Shown here piece after piece: positions 1 to 9,146 of a stretch of 64,000 nucleotides of DNA (the first letter of the stretch is position 1; each line of letters starts with the position of its first letter). The notes under the pieces were generated by a model. It worked only from the letters and a program-made list of their open reading frames with translations, had not been told where the DNA came from and did no database searches. Origin of the DNA: Akkermansia sp. (GTDB taxonomy: Bacteria; Verrucomicrobiota; Verrucomicrobiia; Verrucomicrobiales; Akkermansiaceae); contig JAFZGW010000004.1 of assembly GCA_017555205.1 (NCBI GenBank), forward strand, positions 1-64,000, given 5' to 3'. Both the position numbers and the translations under genes were made by a program.

Positions 1-1
1 T

Positions 2-109
2 CCAGGAGTTGAACTTTTTGGTATTTCTGTCAGAATTGTAAGTCTTGACAATGGAAGAAAATGCAGTATGGCTTATCAAATCATTGACAAGTTGTGCACA
101 CAATGGTAG
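2..109 (+). other. Possible 3' end of an unidentified reading frame
   Basis: A frame open from the window edge gives about 35 residues and stops at TAG 107-109. It contains no recognisable motif and may be chance. The rest of the stretch up to 360 is AT-rich and holds no other gene that I can support. Confidence 0.15.
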
Positions 110-292
110 GTTACTGTTCGGAGATTGGTTCATTTTTTTTTGCACCGCCAGTTTAATAGCTGGCACCCCAGAACTCAATCTCCATTTTTGTTTTCTTTTA
201 TTTCGTTGATATTTTTCTCCTCATAACCCCCTCTTCTTTAGATCGCTTTTTGGACAGCTATGACAAAAAGTCATATAAGTCAATATATCAGC

Positions 293-321
293 TTGACATC
301 CTCGCTGATTTTGTTTAACTT
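293..321 (+). promoter_or_regulatory. Candidate sigma70-type promoter
   Basis: A perfect TTGACA lies 17 bases upstream of TAACTT, which is a weak -10. It sits in AT-rich DNA about 40 bases before the start at 361. Confidence 0.35.
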
Positions 322-360
322 TTCTTTACAAATTCATAACATTACACAAACGGTGTAGCT

Positions 361-996
361 ATGCCTATAGCGGATCAGAGACAGCAGCCTCCATACCGTC
401 AAATGGAGTTCAGCCAGCGAGCAACAGGGGAAAACGCCCTGTCGCCCGAGCGCGCCCGCGAGCAAGCGGAAAAGTTGCGCCAACAAGCAGAATTGATTGA
501 GCAGCAGCGCCAGCATGCCGAAAATCAGAGTCGAGAACTCGAGCAAAACAACATGCGAAAGGCTCGCTTCAATGATGAGCTGAACGAAATCGGCACCAGG
601 ATTCACAACTCGGTGCGCCGCATAGAGCGCGAACTGGAGTCCATGAGCAAAGAACAGCAGGAACTGGAGCTGGTATGCGAATGCTTCAGACACCACCTTC
701 AAATTCTCTCCGTGCTACAACCTGAGCAATGGCCTACAGACGGTGTAGCAGAACGACTGCGAGACGCACTCCCCAAACTCGAGCGCGCCGACAATGATTT
801 TAACGAAGCCTATGCCTATGGCCGCAAGTACCGTCATACAGACGTCTTATTGAATCGGCCGGGTGAAACAGCCGAACGCCCATTCAAGTGGAAAAGCCTG
901 AAACAAGACATGGCACGTGGCCTAGCCTTTCATCTCCCCCTCTTTTTGCTGATTCTCATCAGCTGGCTCACTTATACACTTATTAGCACCCCCTAA
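361..996 (+). CDS. Coiled-coil protein with C-terminal membrane anchor
   Basis: I do not recognise a family in this 211-residue protein. Roughly residues 28-105 are rich in Glu, Gln, Arg and Lys with heptad-like spacing (AREQAEKLRQQAE, RRIERELESMSKEQQELE), which suggests a long coiled coil facing the cytoplasm. Residues about 190-207 form one hydrophobic helix (AFHLPLFLLILISWLTY) close to the C-terminus, as in a tail-anchored protein. The next gene starts 9 bases later and encodes another small tail-anchored protein, so the two may be co-transcribed and act together. The only plausible start is the ATG at 361, 40 bases after a candidate promoter. Confidence 0.6.
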   Translation: MPIADQRQQPPYRQMEFSQRATGENALSPERAREQAEKLRQQAELIEQQRQHAENQSRELEQNNMRKARFNDELNEIGTRIHNSVRRIERELESMSKEQQELELVCECFRHHLQILSVLQPEQWPTDGVAERLRDALPKLERADNDFNEAYAYGRKYRHTDVLLNRPGETAERPFKWKSLKQDMARGLAFHLPLFLLILISWLTYTLISTP

Positions 997-1004
997 CAAA
1001 CACC

Positions 1005-1307
1005 ATGGCAGATTACCGCACACGCCGCAGACAAGAACTCGAGCACATGAACAGGCAGGCTCAGCTTAAGCAGGAAGAGCAGCGCCGACAAGAGGGGTAC
1101 TACGAAGACAGCTGGACACCCCCGAATAACACCCTCGGGCCGAATGAAGACGTCGTTGAAAAACGCCGTTACCACACACACGTTTTCCCCACCACCGGTA
1201 ACGGACGCCCCAACAACACACTTGCTGAAAACATCGGCCTGTTGCTTTTACTCATTCTGTTTATAGTAGGCCTTTACCAGCTCTGCATCTACATTCTCAA
1301 CCAGTAA
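1005..1307 (+). CDS. Small basic tail-anchored hypothetical protein
   Basis: This 100-residue protein has a polar, Arg/Gln/Glu-rich N-terminal half (RTRRRQELEHMNRQAQ) and a single hydrophobic helix near the C-terminus (GLLLLLILFIVGLYQLCIYI). It lies between the coiled-coil protein at 361 and gatC, with gaps of 8 and 14 bases, so one transcript is likely. No family is recognised. The shared design with its upstream neighbour (cytoplasmic charged region, C-terminal anchor) is what I see; joint function is inference. Confidence 0.6.
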   Translation: MADYRTRRRQELEHMNRQAQLKQEEQRRQEGYYEDSWTPPNNTLGPNEDVVEKRRYHTHVFPTTGNGRPNNTLAENIGLLLLLILFIVGLYQLCIYILNQ

Positions 1308-1321
1308 CCCCCTTCCCTTCC

Positions 1322-1618
1322 ATGGAATCTACTCAAATCGATGTAACCTACATCGCCCGTCTGGCCAAGCTCAATCTCACGGTGGAAGAGACAGAACGCT
1401 TCTCCGCCGACCTCAATCAAGTGCTCGATTATGTAGCACAGCTTGAACAGTGGGACACCACCGACACAGCCCCCATGTACCACCCCCTGCCGGTATATGA
1501 TGCCGTGCGCTCCGACTGCCCCGAACCCAGCCTGAGCAACGATGCAGCTATAGCCAACGCCCCCGCAGCAGAAGAAGGCCAGTTCCGCGTGCCCAAAGTC
1601 GTTGAATCCGCCCATTAA
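1322..1618 (+). CDS. gatC: Asp-tRNA(Asn)/Glu-tRNA(Gln) amidotransferase subunit C
   Basis: GatC is the small subunit that wraps around GatA and stabilises the GatCAB amidotransferase, which converts misacylated Glu-tRNA(Gln) and/or Asp-tRNA(Asn) to Gln-tRNA and Asn-tRNA. The 98-residue length and the N-terminal pattern (YIARLAKLNLTVEETERF) followed by LNQVLDYVAQLEQWDT are typical of the family. The C-terminal FRVPKVVE is the usual end. gatA follows directly. gatB is not in the window. Confidence 0.93.
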   Translation: MESTQIDVTYIARLAKLNLTVEETERFSADLNQVLDYVAQLEQWDTTDTAPMYHPLPVYDAVRSDCPEPSLSNDAAIANAPAAEEGQFRVPKVVESAH

Positions 1619-1640
1619 CCCCAGTAACATTTTCCCACCC

Positions 1641-3050
1641 ATGCTCAACGGAACCATCTCATACTGGCGACAGAAACTTACCTCCGGTGCCATCACCCCC
1701 ACCGAACTGGTAGAAGAAATCGACCGCTCCATTCAAGAGCACAACCCTACCATCAACGCCTATATTTCGTGGGATAAGGAGAGTGCCCTTTCCGCAGCCG
1801 CACAAGCAGACCTCAGCCTGCCGCTCGGCGGCATTCCGATTGCGGTAAAAGATAACATCTGTATAAAAGGAGCGCCGACCCGCTGCGCCTCGCGCATGTT
1901 GGCTGATTTCCGCTCGCCGTACGATGCGACAGCCATCACTCGCTTGCGCACTGCCGGAGCCATCCCCTTCGGCCGAGCCAACATGGACGAGTTCGCCATG
2001 GGTTCATTCGGCAAAAACTCAGCCTACGGCGCCACAAATAACCCCGCTGCCCCCGGTCATGTACCCGGCGGTTCATCCAGCGGCTCGGCTGCAGCCGTAG
2101 CCGGCGGCATGGCCATTGCAGCCCTTGGGTCCGATACCGGCGGCTCCATTCGCCAACCGGCTTCCCACTGCGGCATTGTGGGCATGAAACCCACCTACGG
2201 TCGCGTATCTCGCTACGGGCTTGTAGCCTTCGCCTCATCGCTTGACCAAATCGGGCCGCTTACGCAAAATGTAGAAGATGCAGCCCTGCTGCTCAATGTT
2301 CTTTGCGGGCACGACAAAAAAGATTCCACTTCCTCCCTGGAACCCACCACGGATTTCACAGCCGGACTTGGCAAGAGCATAAAGGGCGCACGAATCGGCC
2401 TGCCTAAGGAATACCTGTCAGACGGCAACGATCCGGCAGTCAAAGCCGCCCTGCAAACAGCCATCACCAAGCTCACAGAACTGGGCGCCGAGATTGTGGA
2501 AATCTCGCTCCCGCATGCCGAGGCTGTAGTTGCGGCCTATTACATCATTGCCTGCGCCGAGGCCTCCTCAAACCTCTCCCGTTTCGACGGTATACGCTAC
2601 GGCCACAGAGCCGAGAACACCAACGGGCTGGACGACCTCTACAGCCGCTCACGCGCCGAAGGATTCGGCCCGGAAGTTAAGCGCCGTATCATCTTGGGCA
2701 CTTATGTACTCTCTAGCGGGTTCTACGATGCCTACTACGCCAAAGCCCAGAAAGTGCGCGCCTTGGTTGCACGCGACTTTGCAAATGCCTTCGAGCAGGT
2801 AGATTTCATCCTCGGCCCTGTAGCCCCGACCCCCGCACCCGCCCTGCAAGGCGCGGATATGACTCCGCTGCAAATCTACTTGGCAGACATCTACACCATC
2901 CCTGCCAACTTGGCCGGGCTTCCCGGCATTTCCGTGCCCTGCCCACAACCGGCAGGAGCTCGTCCCGTAGGTGTACAGCTACTCGGCAAACATTTCGCCG
3001 AGGTTGATTTGCTGCGTGTTGCCTCCGCCCTCGAACAAGCCTTGGCATGA
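1641..3050 (+). CDS. gatA: Asp-tRNA(Asn)/Glu-tRNA(Gln) amidotransferase subunit A
   Basis: GatA is the glutaminase subunit of GatCAB: it releases ammonia from glutamine for transfer to the tRNA-bound acid. The 470-residue protein carries the amidase-signature triad at family spacing: Lys70 (IAVKDN), the cis-Ser at 145 (GGSSSGS) and nucleophile Ser169 (GSDTGGSIRQ). The frame is open from 1602, inside gatC, but the ATG at 1641 gives the normal family N-terminus (MLNGTISYWR), so I chose it. The stop overlaps the thiD start (ATGA at 3047-3050). Confidence 0.93.
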   Translation: MLNGTISYWRQKLTSGAITPTELVEEIDRSIQEHNPTINAYISWDKESALSAAAQADLSLPLGGIPIAVKDNICIKGAPTRCASRMLADFRSPYDATAITRLRTAGAIPFGRANMDEFAMGSFGKNSAYGATNNPAAPGHVPGGSSSGSAAAVAGGMAIAALGSDTGGSIRQPASHCGIVGMKPTYGRVSRYGLVAFASSLDQIGPLTQNVEDAALLLNVLCGHDKKDSTSSLEPTTDFTAGLGKSIKGARIGLPKEYLSDGNDPAVKAALQTAITKLTELGAEIVEISLPHAEAVVAAYYIIACAEASSNLSRFDGIRYGHRAENTNGLDDLYSRSRAEGFGPEVKRRIILGTYVLSSGFYDAYYAKAQKVRALVARDFANAFEQVDFILGPVAPTPAPALQGADMTPLQIYLADIYTIPANLAGLPGISVPCPQPAGARPVGVQLLGKHFAEVDLLRVASALEQALA

Positions 3051-3838
3051 ACACTGCACCTGTCTACCTCAGTATAGCCGGTTCCGACTGCTCAGCCGGA
3101 GCCGGAATTCAGGCCGATTTGAAAGCGGGTTTTGCGCTGGGGTGCTACCCGCTAACCGCCGTTACCTGCGTCGTCAGCGAAGTACCCGGGCAAGTCAACG
3201 ACATTGTTGCCATGCCTGCTGAGTTCGTGGCCGACCAAGTAAAGATATGCCTGCAACACTTTCCTGTGAGAGCAATAAAAACCGGCATGCTTTACAGCCC
3301 CGAAATCGTGCAGGCTGTTACCACAGAGTTGCAGGGCTTCGAGGGGCCTGTTGTTGTAGACCCGGTTATGATAGCAACGGCAGGCGAGCCGCTCATTCTG
3401 CAGGCAGCCATCAGCGTATACGAGCAGTACCTCATCCCCCGCACCACCCTGCTCACCCCCAATCTCGATGAACTGCAGCGGCTACTCAACACAAGCACTG
3501 CCATCAATACCCCGGATGACCTACAACAAGCCGCAGCCGAACTCGTCAAGCGCTACAACTGCGCCGTACTCGCCAAGGGCGGCCACTTGGGAGATACGAC
3601 CTGCACCGACATACTAGTACTTACCGATGGCACAACACACCGATGGTCGCACCCCCGAACCACCGGTATATCCACCCACGGCACAGGCTGCACACTCTCA
3701 AGTGCCATCGCTGCACACTTAGCACTCGGTCACAATCTCATACCTGCGGTCGAGCTCTCCTTAAACTACGTCGCACAAGCCATTGCGCACTCATTCAAGC
3801 TGGGAGATGTCATGGCTTTGAATCATCGAGACAAATAA
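3047..3838 (+). CDS. thiD: Hydroxymethylpyrimidine/phosphomethylpyrimidine kinase
   Basis: ThiD phosphorylates HMP and HMP-phosphate to HMP-diphosphate for thiamine synthesis. The 263-residue ribokinase-fold protein shows the substrate loop GSDCSAGAGIQADLK (residues about 12-26), KTGM, the TPNLDE segment, AKGGH and the C-terminal anion-hole motif HGTGCTLSSA. It overlaps gatA by 4 bases, which suggests translational coupling. No other thiamine gene and no TPP-riboswitch-like leader is visible nearby. Confidence 0.9.
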   Translation: MNTAPVYLSIAGSDCSAGAGIQADLKAGFALGCYPLTAVTCVVSEVPGQVNDIVAMPAEFVADQVKICLQHFPVRAIKTGMLYSPEIVQAVTTELQGFEGPVVVDPVMIATAGEPLILQAAISVYEQYLIPRTTLLTPNLDELQRLLNTSTAINTPDDLQQAAAELVKRYNCAVLAKGGHLGDTTCTDILVLTDGTTHRWSHPRTTGISTHGTGCTLSSAIAAHLALGHNLIPAVELSLNYVAQAIAHSFKLGDVMALNHRDK

Positions 3839-3892
3839 ACAACGACCTGATTGCTTCTTGCAGTCGGCTCCGATACGGCAAGCTATCAAGCA

Positions 3893-5227
3893 ATGAGCAA
3901 CTCAGCCGGTAAACAGAACAAGCTCAATCGGCGCATAGCATCAGTCTTGCTATGCGCCGGCGTTGCACTTTGGGGGTTGGGGTGGAGCGCATGGAAAATA
4001 GCCACGGAAGGAGTGGGGGTACTGGGCGTCAACAACGCCATACCGTGGGGCTGGGATATCGTCAACTTTGTCTATTGGATTGGTCTTGGGCATGCAGGAA
4101 CCCTAATTTCGGCCGTATTACTATTAACGCGCAAAAGCTGGCGCAGTGAAATCTCCCGACACGCTGAATTAATGACCCTATGCGCCGTGTGCACAGCAGC
4201 AGTATACCCCCTCATTCACGTCGGCAGAGCATGGATGCTGTGGCAAATGGCGCCACTACCAATGGCAAGCGAAGTATGGCCGAATACAGGCTCAGCTCTG
4301 GCTTGGGATGCCGCGGCCATCAGCAGCTACCTACTATTATCAATCATGTTCCTATTCACAGGTATGTGGGGAGAACACGGACCAGAAACACTGCGACCGC
4401 TATGGGCACGCTGCTGTATGTTGATGGCGGCCTTACTCACGCCGATGGTAATCACAGTTCACAGTGTCGTAGGGTGTGATTTTGCACTCACCCTGCGGTG
4501 GTACGAGCCCATAACCCCGGCTTACTTTGTGTGCGGTGCTCTATTGTCCGGTTTAGCGGCGGTACAACTTATTGCGCTTTGTCGCCATACAAGCACACTC
4601 TTGATAGACAAACTATCGCAATTAACCCTAGGACTCAGCTGCGCCATGGCTCTGCTCTATGGGCTGGAACTACTTCGAACCCCTGCCAGGTGGGATTGCA
4701 GCTACGCGCTGCTGCTGCTGCTCAACATCGGGTTACCCGCACTTTACTGGTATGCGCCGATACGGCAACATCGCCCGCTCGTAGCTATCATAAGCTGCGG
4801 TGTACTCATCGGCATGTGGTTAGAACGCCTTCACCTCATCGTTGGCCATTCCGTTTTGCAGACAGCTGCGAACTACAGCCCTACAGGGGTAGATATCGCT
4901 ATGCTTATCGGCGGGTTCGGGTTATTTTTTGCCCTCTATCTGGGAGCCACCCCCCATATACCAACGGAGCAGCTCGACCCGCTACACAGCCTATCGGCAC
5001 CCTGCCCCACTCGCCCCGGTCGATGGGCTGCAATAGGCTCAACCACATTTGCGCTGCTGTTCGTACTATGGCTATCCCTCACACAATGGGCCGACACCAC
5101 CGCAAGCTCACTCGGGTCTCGTCCCCACGGCTGGTGGATATGGTGGCCCCCTTTATTAGTCTGTACCCTGTTAGGTGGGGGAATAGCCCTCTTTGCTCAT
5201 TTTCTATATCACTATAAGCGCTCATGA
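3893..5227 (+). CDS. NrfD/ActC-like polytopic membrane subunit
   Basis: This 444-residue hydrophobic protein has about ten membrane segments and resembles the NrfD/PsrC family that binds quinol in alternative complex III (ActC) and related oxidoreductases. Seen motifs include PWGWDIVNFVYWIGLGHAG near residue 55 and HVGRAWMLWQM near 100, as in ActC proteins. The frame is also open from a TTG at 3851, but the ATG at 3893 gives a normal N-terminus. It overlaps a cytochrome c gene by 4 bases, and that gene overlaps a third membrane gene by 4 bases, so the three form a tight operon. The electron-transfer subunits ActA and ActB are absent from the window, so the exact complex is inferred. Confidence 0.7.
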   Translation: MSNSAGKQNKLNRRIASVLLCAGVALWGLGWSAWKIATEGVGVLGVNNAIPWGWDIVNFVYWIGLGHAGTLISAVLLLTRKSWRSEISRHAELMTLCAVCTAAVYPLIHVGRAWMLWQMAPLPMASEVWPNTGSALAWDAAAISSYLLLSIMFLFTGMWGEHGPETLRPLWARCCMLMAALLTPMVITVHSVVGCDFALTLRWYEPITPAYFVCGALLSGLAAVQLIALCRHTSTLLIDKLSQLTLGLSCAMALLYGLELLRTPARWDCSYALLLLLNIGLPALYWYAPIRQHRPLVAIISCGVLIGMWLERLHLIVGHSVLQTAANYSPTGVDIAMLIGGFGLFFALYLGATPHIPTEQLDPLHSLSAPCPTRPGRWAAIGSTTFALLFVLWLSLTQWADTTASSLGSRPHGWWIWWPPLLVCTLLGGGIALFAHFLYHYKRS

Positions 5228-5670
5228 AGTATTTCATATACTGTTTGGCTGCACTGGGACTGCTGGCAGCACTGTGGCGCATACAATTTGACCACAGTGG
5301 ACAACCGGCTTTATGGATAAGCGACACACACATCCCTACCTCCCAAAGAGCCACTCGTCCTCACCCCTACGGCACCATTCCTCAAGGCACAGAATCGGTC
5401 TACGCCTCAGACAACACCGCTGAATTATACCGCATACACTGCGCCTACTGTCACGGCAGCAACGGCAATGGCCAAAGCTACACCGCCCGCTACCCCGGCA
5501 TGCCAACCGTAGCAAACCTCACAAACAGCGAACGCTCCGCCACCGAACTGCATCAAATCATCAGCGACGGTCGCGGAGCCATGCCCGCCTTCCGTCACCG
5601 ACTTCCAGCGAATCATCACACGTCACTAACCGACTACATACTCACCACTCTTCAACCAGCCAAACCATGA
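5224..5670 (+). CDS. Membrane-anchored monoheme cytochrome c (ActE-like)
   Basis: A 148-residue protein with an N-terminal hydrophobic anchor (residues about 3-18), then a periplasmic cytochrome c domain. The heme site is CAYCH (residues about 74-78) and the likely axial Met lies in GRGAMPAFR near residue 120. The region before the heme, with ATRPHPYGTIPQGTES, resembles the conserved segment that precedes the heme in ActE of alternative complex III. ATGA overlaps at both ends tie it to the ActC-like and ActF-like genes. Its likely role is to pass electrons from the membrane subunits to a terminal acceptor. Confidence 0.8.
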   Translation: MKYFIYCLAALGLLAALWRIQFDHSGQPALWISDTHIPTSQRATRPHPYGTIPQGTESVYASDNTAELYRIHCAYCHGSNGNGQSYTARYPGMPTVANLTNSERSATELHQIISDGRGAMPAFRHRLPANHHTSLTDYILTTLQPAKP

Positions 5671-6716
5671 ACCGCAAACGCGCATTTCTCACACTGCTCG
5701 TCCTGTTTCTGCTGCTGTCCACCATGGCCAACCAGCAGGCACAAAACCCGGCTGCCTTGGTGGGGAGCGCCCGAATACTGGGCCATATCCCCCTGTGGAA
5801 GCTCCACCATGTACTCCCCGCGGGCATATTTGCTGCGGGAGTGTGTGCAGTAAGTCTCGGCATAGGCGCAGAGTTCTGGCGAGCCCTACTGCCACTATGC
5901 GGGGCGCAATGGGCGCCGAGAACCGCCTTAAATCGCTTGGCCGATGCCGGACTGTGGTGCGGCTGGGTCCCCCTAGCCGCCTGTATCACAGCATTGGGGT
6001 GCGTATTTCCGTGGTCAGTAGGCGCCCCCGGAGCCTACGGCCCCGGCGAAAGTGCCACAACCTTCTTCGACATCGAGCACTACAGGCTCGTGCTACAGAT
6101 TGGCGGTGGCGGCATGATACTATGCCGCGTGCTATCACATTGGTTGAACGAACGCGCCGCCCTGCCCATTGTAATACTGACAGCCGGCATTGCGCTGGTG
6201 TGCGGGCAATTCTGGTGCCAGGCTCAGCCCATCACTTATTTCTGCTTAGCTCTACTGATGCCTTGGGCATTACTACTCATCTGGCACCCCGGGCGCCTGA
6301 GCCCGCTACAATTCTACATAAGCATCGCCGCCACGGCAATAGCCCTCTACGGGGTCGCATTCAGTCACACCATCGGCGGTTACGTCATCGTACCCTCCGG
6401 AACCTCATTCCACGGCAACCATCTTGCCATCAGTGCCGGATTGATATTTACAGCCCTGTTACTAAGCTTAGTGCTGCGCCCATGTTTGCAGCGCACCGCA
6501 TGGCTACGGTTCATATTGGGGCTAACTTTATTACTCTCAATCCTGTACACAATATGGCACCTAGTAGCACTCGGCGCAGTGGGCGAGCAAACGCCTGAAC
6601 TACTCTTGCATTCCCTTGGGTGCTACATCGTGCCACTGCTGAGCGTGAGCGGACTGATTGCCATGCGACTGTATGTCACATCGGCACAGAAATCACCCGA
6701 AATCAACGAAATTTAA
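5667..6716 (+). CDS. Polytopic membrane protein, ActF-like
   Basis: A 349-residue protein with nine or ten predicted membrane helices, encoded 4 bases into the end of the cytochrome gene. By position and hydrophobic profile it best fits the second quinol-oxidoreductase membrane subunit (ActF) of alternative complex III. Motifs I can point to are IPLWKLHHVLPAG near residue 42, FFDIEHYRLVLQIGG near 133 and SHTIGGYVIVPSGTSFHGNH near 225. ActF sequences are variable, so the name rests largely on context. It could instead be a lineage-specific partner of the NrfD-like protein. Confidence 0.55.
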   Translation: MNRKRAFLTLLVLFLLLSTMANQQAQNPAALVGSARILGHIPLWKLHHVLPAGIFAAGVCAVSLGIGAEFWRALLPLCGAQWAPRTALNRLADAGLWCGWVPLAACITALGCVFPWSVGAPGAYGPGESATTFFDIEHYRLVLQIGGGGMILCRVLSHWLNERAALPIVILTAGIALVCGQFWCQAQPITYFCLALLMPWALLLIWHPGRLSPLQFYISIAATAIALYGVAFSHTIGGYVIVPSGTSFHGNHLAISAGLIFTALLLSLVLRPCLQRTAWLRFILGLTLLLSILYTIWHLVALGAVGEQTPELLLHSLGCYIVPLLSVSGLIAMRLYVTSAQKSPEINEI

Positions 6717-6736
6717 CTCCAAATCCAATTCCGTGA

Positions 6737-6765
6737 TTGCAATCGCGCACAAAATACAGTAGAAT
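6737..6765 (+). promoter_or_regulatory. Promoter TTGCAA-17-TAGAAT
   Basis: Well-spaced -35 and -10 boxes place the start of transcription near 6772, giving a leader of about 37 bases before the gene at 6809. No Shine-Dalgarno motif precedes that start. Confidence 0.6.
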
Positions 6766-6808
6766 AGCGCCCATAGATTAACCTTTTCACACCTCATACT
6801 TACTATTT

Positions 6809-8716
6809 ATGGCAGCACCTAAACTTAAAGTCAACACCCCGACAACCGGAGCACGCCCCAAGCTGGCCGTAGCAGCAGCACCCGCCACTCGCTTGAAGGT
6901 CAACACCGGAGCGGCACCCGTTAAGAAACCCACCCTGAAGGGCGCCAACGGGCAGGCAATCGCCCCCAAACCGGAGCCGACCCCCGCCCCGGAACCGGAA
7001 ATCACCCCGGCACCCGCCCCTGCCACCGAGCCAGCAACCACAGTTGTAGCCGCCACACCGGCACCTGCCCCGGCAGCTACCCCCGAAGCAGACGCACAGG
7101 CTGCTGCCGAAGCTGCAGCACAGGCCGAATACGAACGCCAGATGGAAGAATATAACCGCCAAATGGAAGAATACAATCGCCAAATGGCCGCCTATCAGGC
7201 TCAACAGGAAGCGCCTGCCACCCAGGCTCCGGAACCGACAGAAGCCCCCGCAGTCGTGGAAGAACAAGAAGAAGAGGAAGCAGTAGAGGAGGAAGAAGAA
7301 GAGGAATACGAAGAAGAAGAAACTCAGAGCCCCCAGCAACTCTCCGCACGCGATGCCTACCTGCAGCAACTGCAAATGATGGCTCAGAAAAAGCCCTTCC
7401 ACAAAACCCCGGCATTCTTCATCGGAATCGCCGCTCTGGTTGTAGTAGCCGCCGGCTGTTTCACCTACATCAGCAAAGAAAATGCCAAAAGAGAAGCAAC
7501 CAAGGCTCGCGTAGAAGCCACCAATGCCATTCTCAAACGCGCATTTGAAATCAATAAGCAGCAAATCGAAACCTACGCCGACGCACAAGCAAAAGGCGTG
7601 GACGTACAATGCAGTAAAGAGGATGCCCAGTGCCTGCTCGACATGGTAGTGGATCCCTTTGCCAAGGATGAATACGGCCGCCAAGCCTATGGTGCCAGCC
7701 CCAAGCAAACAGCACAGCTTGCATGCTTGCTGCTCGCCATCGCTTCGGAAATGGATTCCAGTATTGACAATTTGATTTTCAGCACGCTCGACAAAAACGC
7801 AGCCAAGATGGATGCGGATCTCTTCCACACCTTGTTGGGGCGCATGGCAGTCTCCGACAACAAGGGCATCAACGCCAAATTCCGTAAACTCGCTGATAGC
7901 GTAGCAGCAAAACCCAAATGGCCCAAGAAATCTCTTGTGCTCTCCTATGTATGGGAAAGCATGGGGCTGCGAGTCAGCGGCAAAGATATTCCCGATATCG
8001 TCAACCTACTTAAGAGCGATGAACTTGACGGAACCTTGGCAAATGCTCTCATCCTCTGCCTCAACAACATCATCACCCTCGAGGTAGAGCCCGCCAAAAA
8101 GCAAGAACTCGGCGACCAGATTTTCGACGTTCTTCCGGAAAAATACCGCGAACAAATGCAGCCTACTCTCGGCCGCGCCTGTTCCCCCAAGGCTCTCGAA
8201 TTCTACAAGAGCCAGTGTGAAAGCCCGGACAACTGGCACGGTTCGGAACTGTTCTTCGCCAATTATCACAATGACGACATCCTGCCCTATCTCATGGAGC
8301 TCAAGGAACAGGCTCAGCAAGCCGTGGATGAAGCCGGTGACGACAAAGGCGCTGCCAAAAAAGCAGCAGCCTACCTTCGCACGGCTGAGTTCATGATAGC
8401 CGGTGTCGTAAAACAAAACCGCGACCGCAATGTGGAAGATGCCGAAAAACTTATCGCCATGGTCTACGACAAGCTCAATGTAGCAGACGATGCCAGCGAA
8501 GAGGAACTTGATGCCAGCTATAAGCAAAAAACCCAGCTGGTTAATACCCTCGGCAACATGAACGACTACCCCTGGGTCGTAGCCCAGCTGAACAAACTGT
8601 ACGATGACAGCGATGCCGAAATCTCCATGGCAGCTAAGAAAGCCCTGGAACGCGTGAAGGAGAACACCGCCACCGAGGCCGCTCAGCAATCCAAGTACAA
8701 ATCCAGAAAAAAATAA
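6809..8716 (+). CDS. Large membrane-anchored protein with Pro/Ala/Glu-rich N-terminus
   Basis: No family is recognised in this 635-residue protein. Residues 1-100 are Pro/Ala/Lys-rich and contain a repeated KVNTG/KVNTP motif. Residues about 105-135 hold three copies of a YxRQMEEY-like unit. Residues about 148-172 are almost all Glu. One hydrophobic helix (FFIGIAALVVVAAGCFTYI) lies near residue 205. The rest, about 400 residues, is helical and soluble, with Ala/Leu/Lys patterns that suggest HEAT- or TPR-like repeats. The topology is therefore a long disordered cytoplasmic tail, one membrane span and a large helical domain outside. The gene is monocistronic, with its own promoter and terminator. 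Confidence 0.75.
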   Translation: MAAPKLKVNTPTTGARPKLAVAAAPATRLKVNTGAAPVKKPTLKGANGQAIAPKPEPTPAPEPEITPAPAPATEPATTVVAATPAPAPAATPEADAQAAAEAAAQAEYERQMEEYNRQMEEYNRQMAAYQAQQEAPATQAPEPTEAPAVVEEQEEEEAVEEEEEEEYEEEETQSPQQLSARDAYLQQLQMMAQKKPFHKTPAFFIGIAALVVVAAGCFTYISKENAKREATKARVEATNAILKRAFEINKQQIETYADAQAKGVDVQCSKEDAQCLLDMVVDPFAKDEYGRQAYGASPKQTAQLACLLLAIASEMDSSIDNLIFSTLDKNAAKMDADLFHTLLGRMAVSDNKGINAKFRKLADSVAAKPKWPKKSLVLSYVWESMGLRVSGKDIPDIVNLLKSDELDGTLANALILCLNNIITLEVEPAKKQELGDQIFDVLPEKYREQMQPTLGRACSPKALEFYKSQCESPDNWHGSELFFANYHNDDILPYLMELKEQAQQAVDEAGDDKGAAKKAAAYLRTAEFMIAGVVKQNRDRNVEDAEKLIAMVYDKLNVADDASEEELDASYKQKTQLVNTLGNMNDYPWVVAQLNKLYDDSDAEISMAAKKALERVKENTATEAAQQSKYKSRKK

Positions 8717-8743
8717 TACAACAAACTCACAATAAACAAAATA

Positions 8744-8770
8744 GGCCGGTTGCACCCCAACCGGCCCATT
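8744..8770 (+). terminator. Intrinsic terminator
   Basis: A 9-bp GC-rich stem (GGCCGGTTG paired with CAACCGGCC) and 5-base loop precede a T-rich tract. It ends the 6809-8716 gene. Confidence 0.8.
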
Positions 8771-8843
8771 TTATTCACCCAATCAGCAAAGGCCAATTTC
8801 AACAGAAAATGCAACATAAAGACACAAAAAAATCATTTTAGGC

Positions 8844-8871
8844 TTGCAATACGCATTTTTTTGTGTAAAAT
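8844..8871 (+). promoter_or_regulatory. tRNA-Pro promoter TTGCAA-16-TAAAAT
   Basis: The boxes lie 20-47 bases upstream of the tRNA 5' end at 8891. Confidence 0.6.
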
Positions 8872-8890
8872 TGCTGTGTCTACATGACAT

Positions 8891-8964
<74 letters not shown>

Positions 8965-9146
8965 CTCTTAAAACCCGCAAAATGTTGCCGAAGCAACACG
9001 TTGATTGGCGCGGTAGTCGCTGTAAGATTGAGAAAACAGCGTCAAATCTGGCAACAGAGCGGGTTCGCGCCGCATTGTGCCCACTGCATCCAACGGCCAC
9101 ACATACAGCAAAAAGGTAGATTTTCATCACCAAATACCTCAACATT

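Noticed and set aside
6803..7828. A 341-codon Gly/Cys/Phe-rich frame on the minus strand
   Set aside because: Composition is what the complement of a Pro/Ala/Glu-rich repeat gives. The plus-strand gene has a promoter, a start and a terminator.
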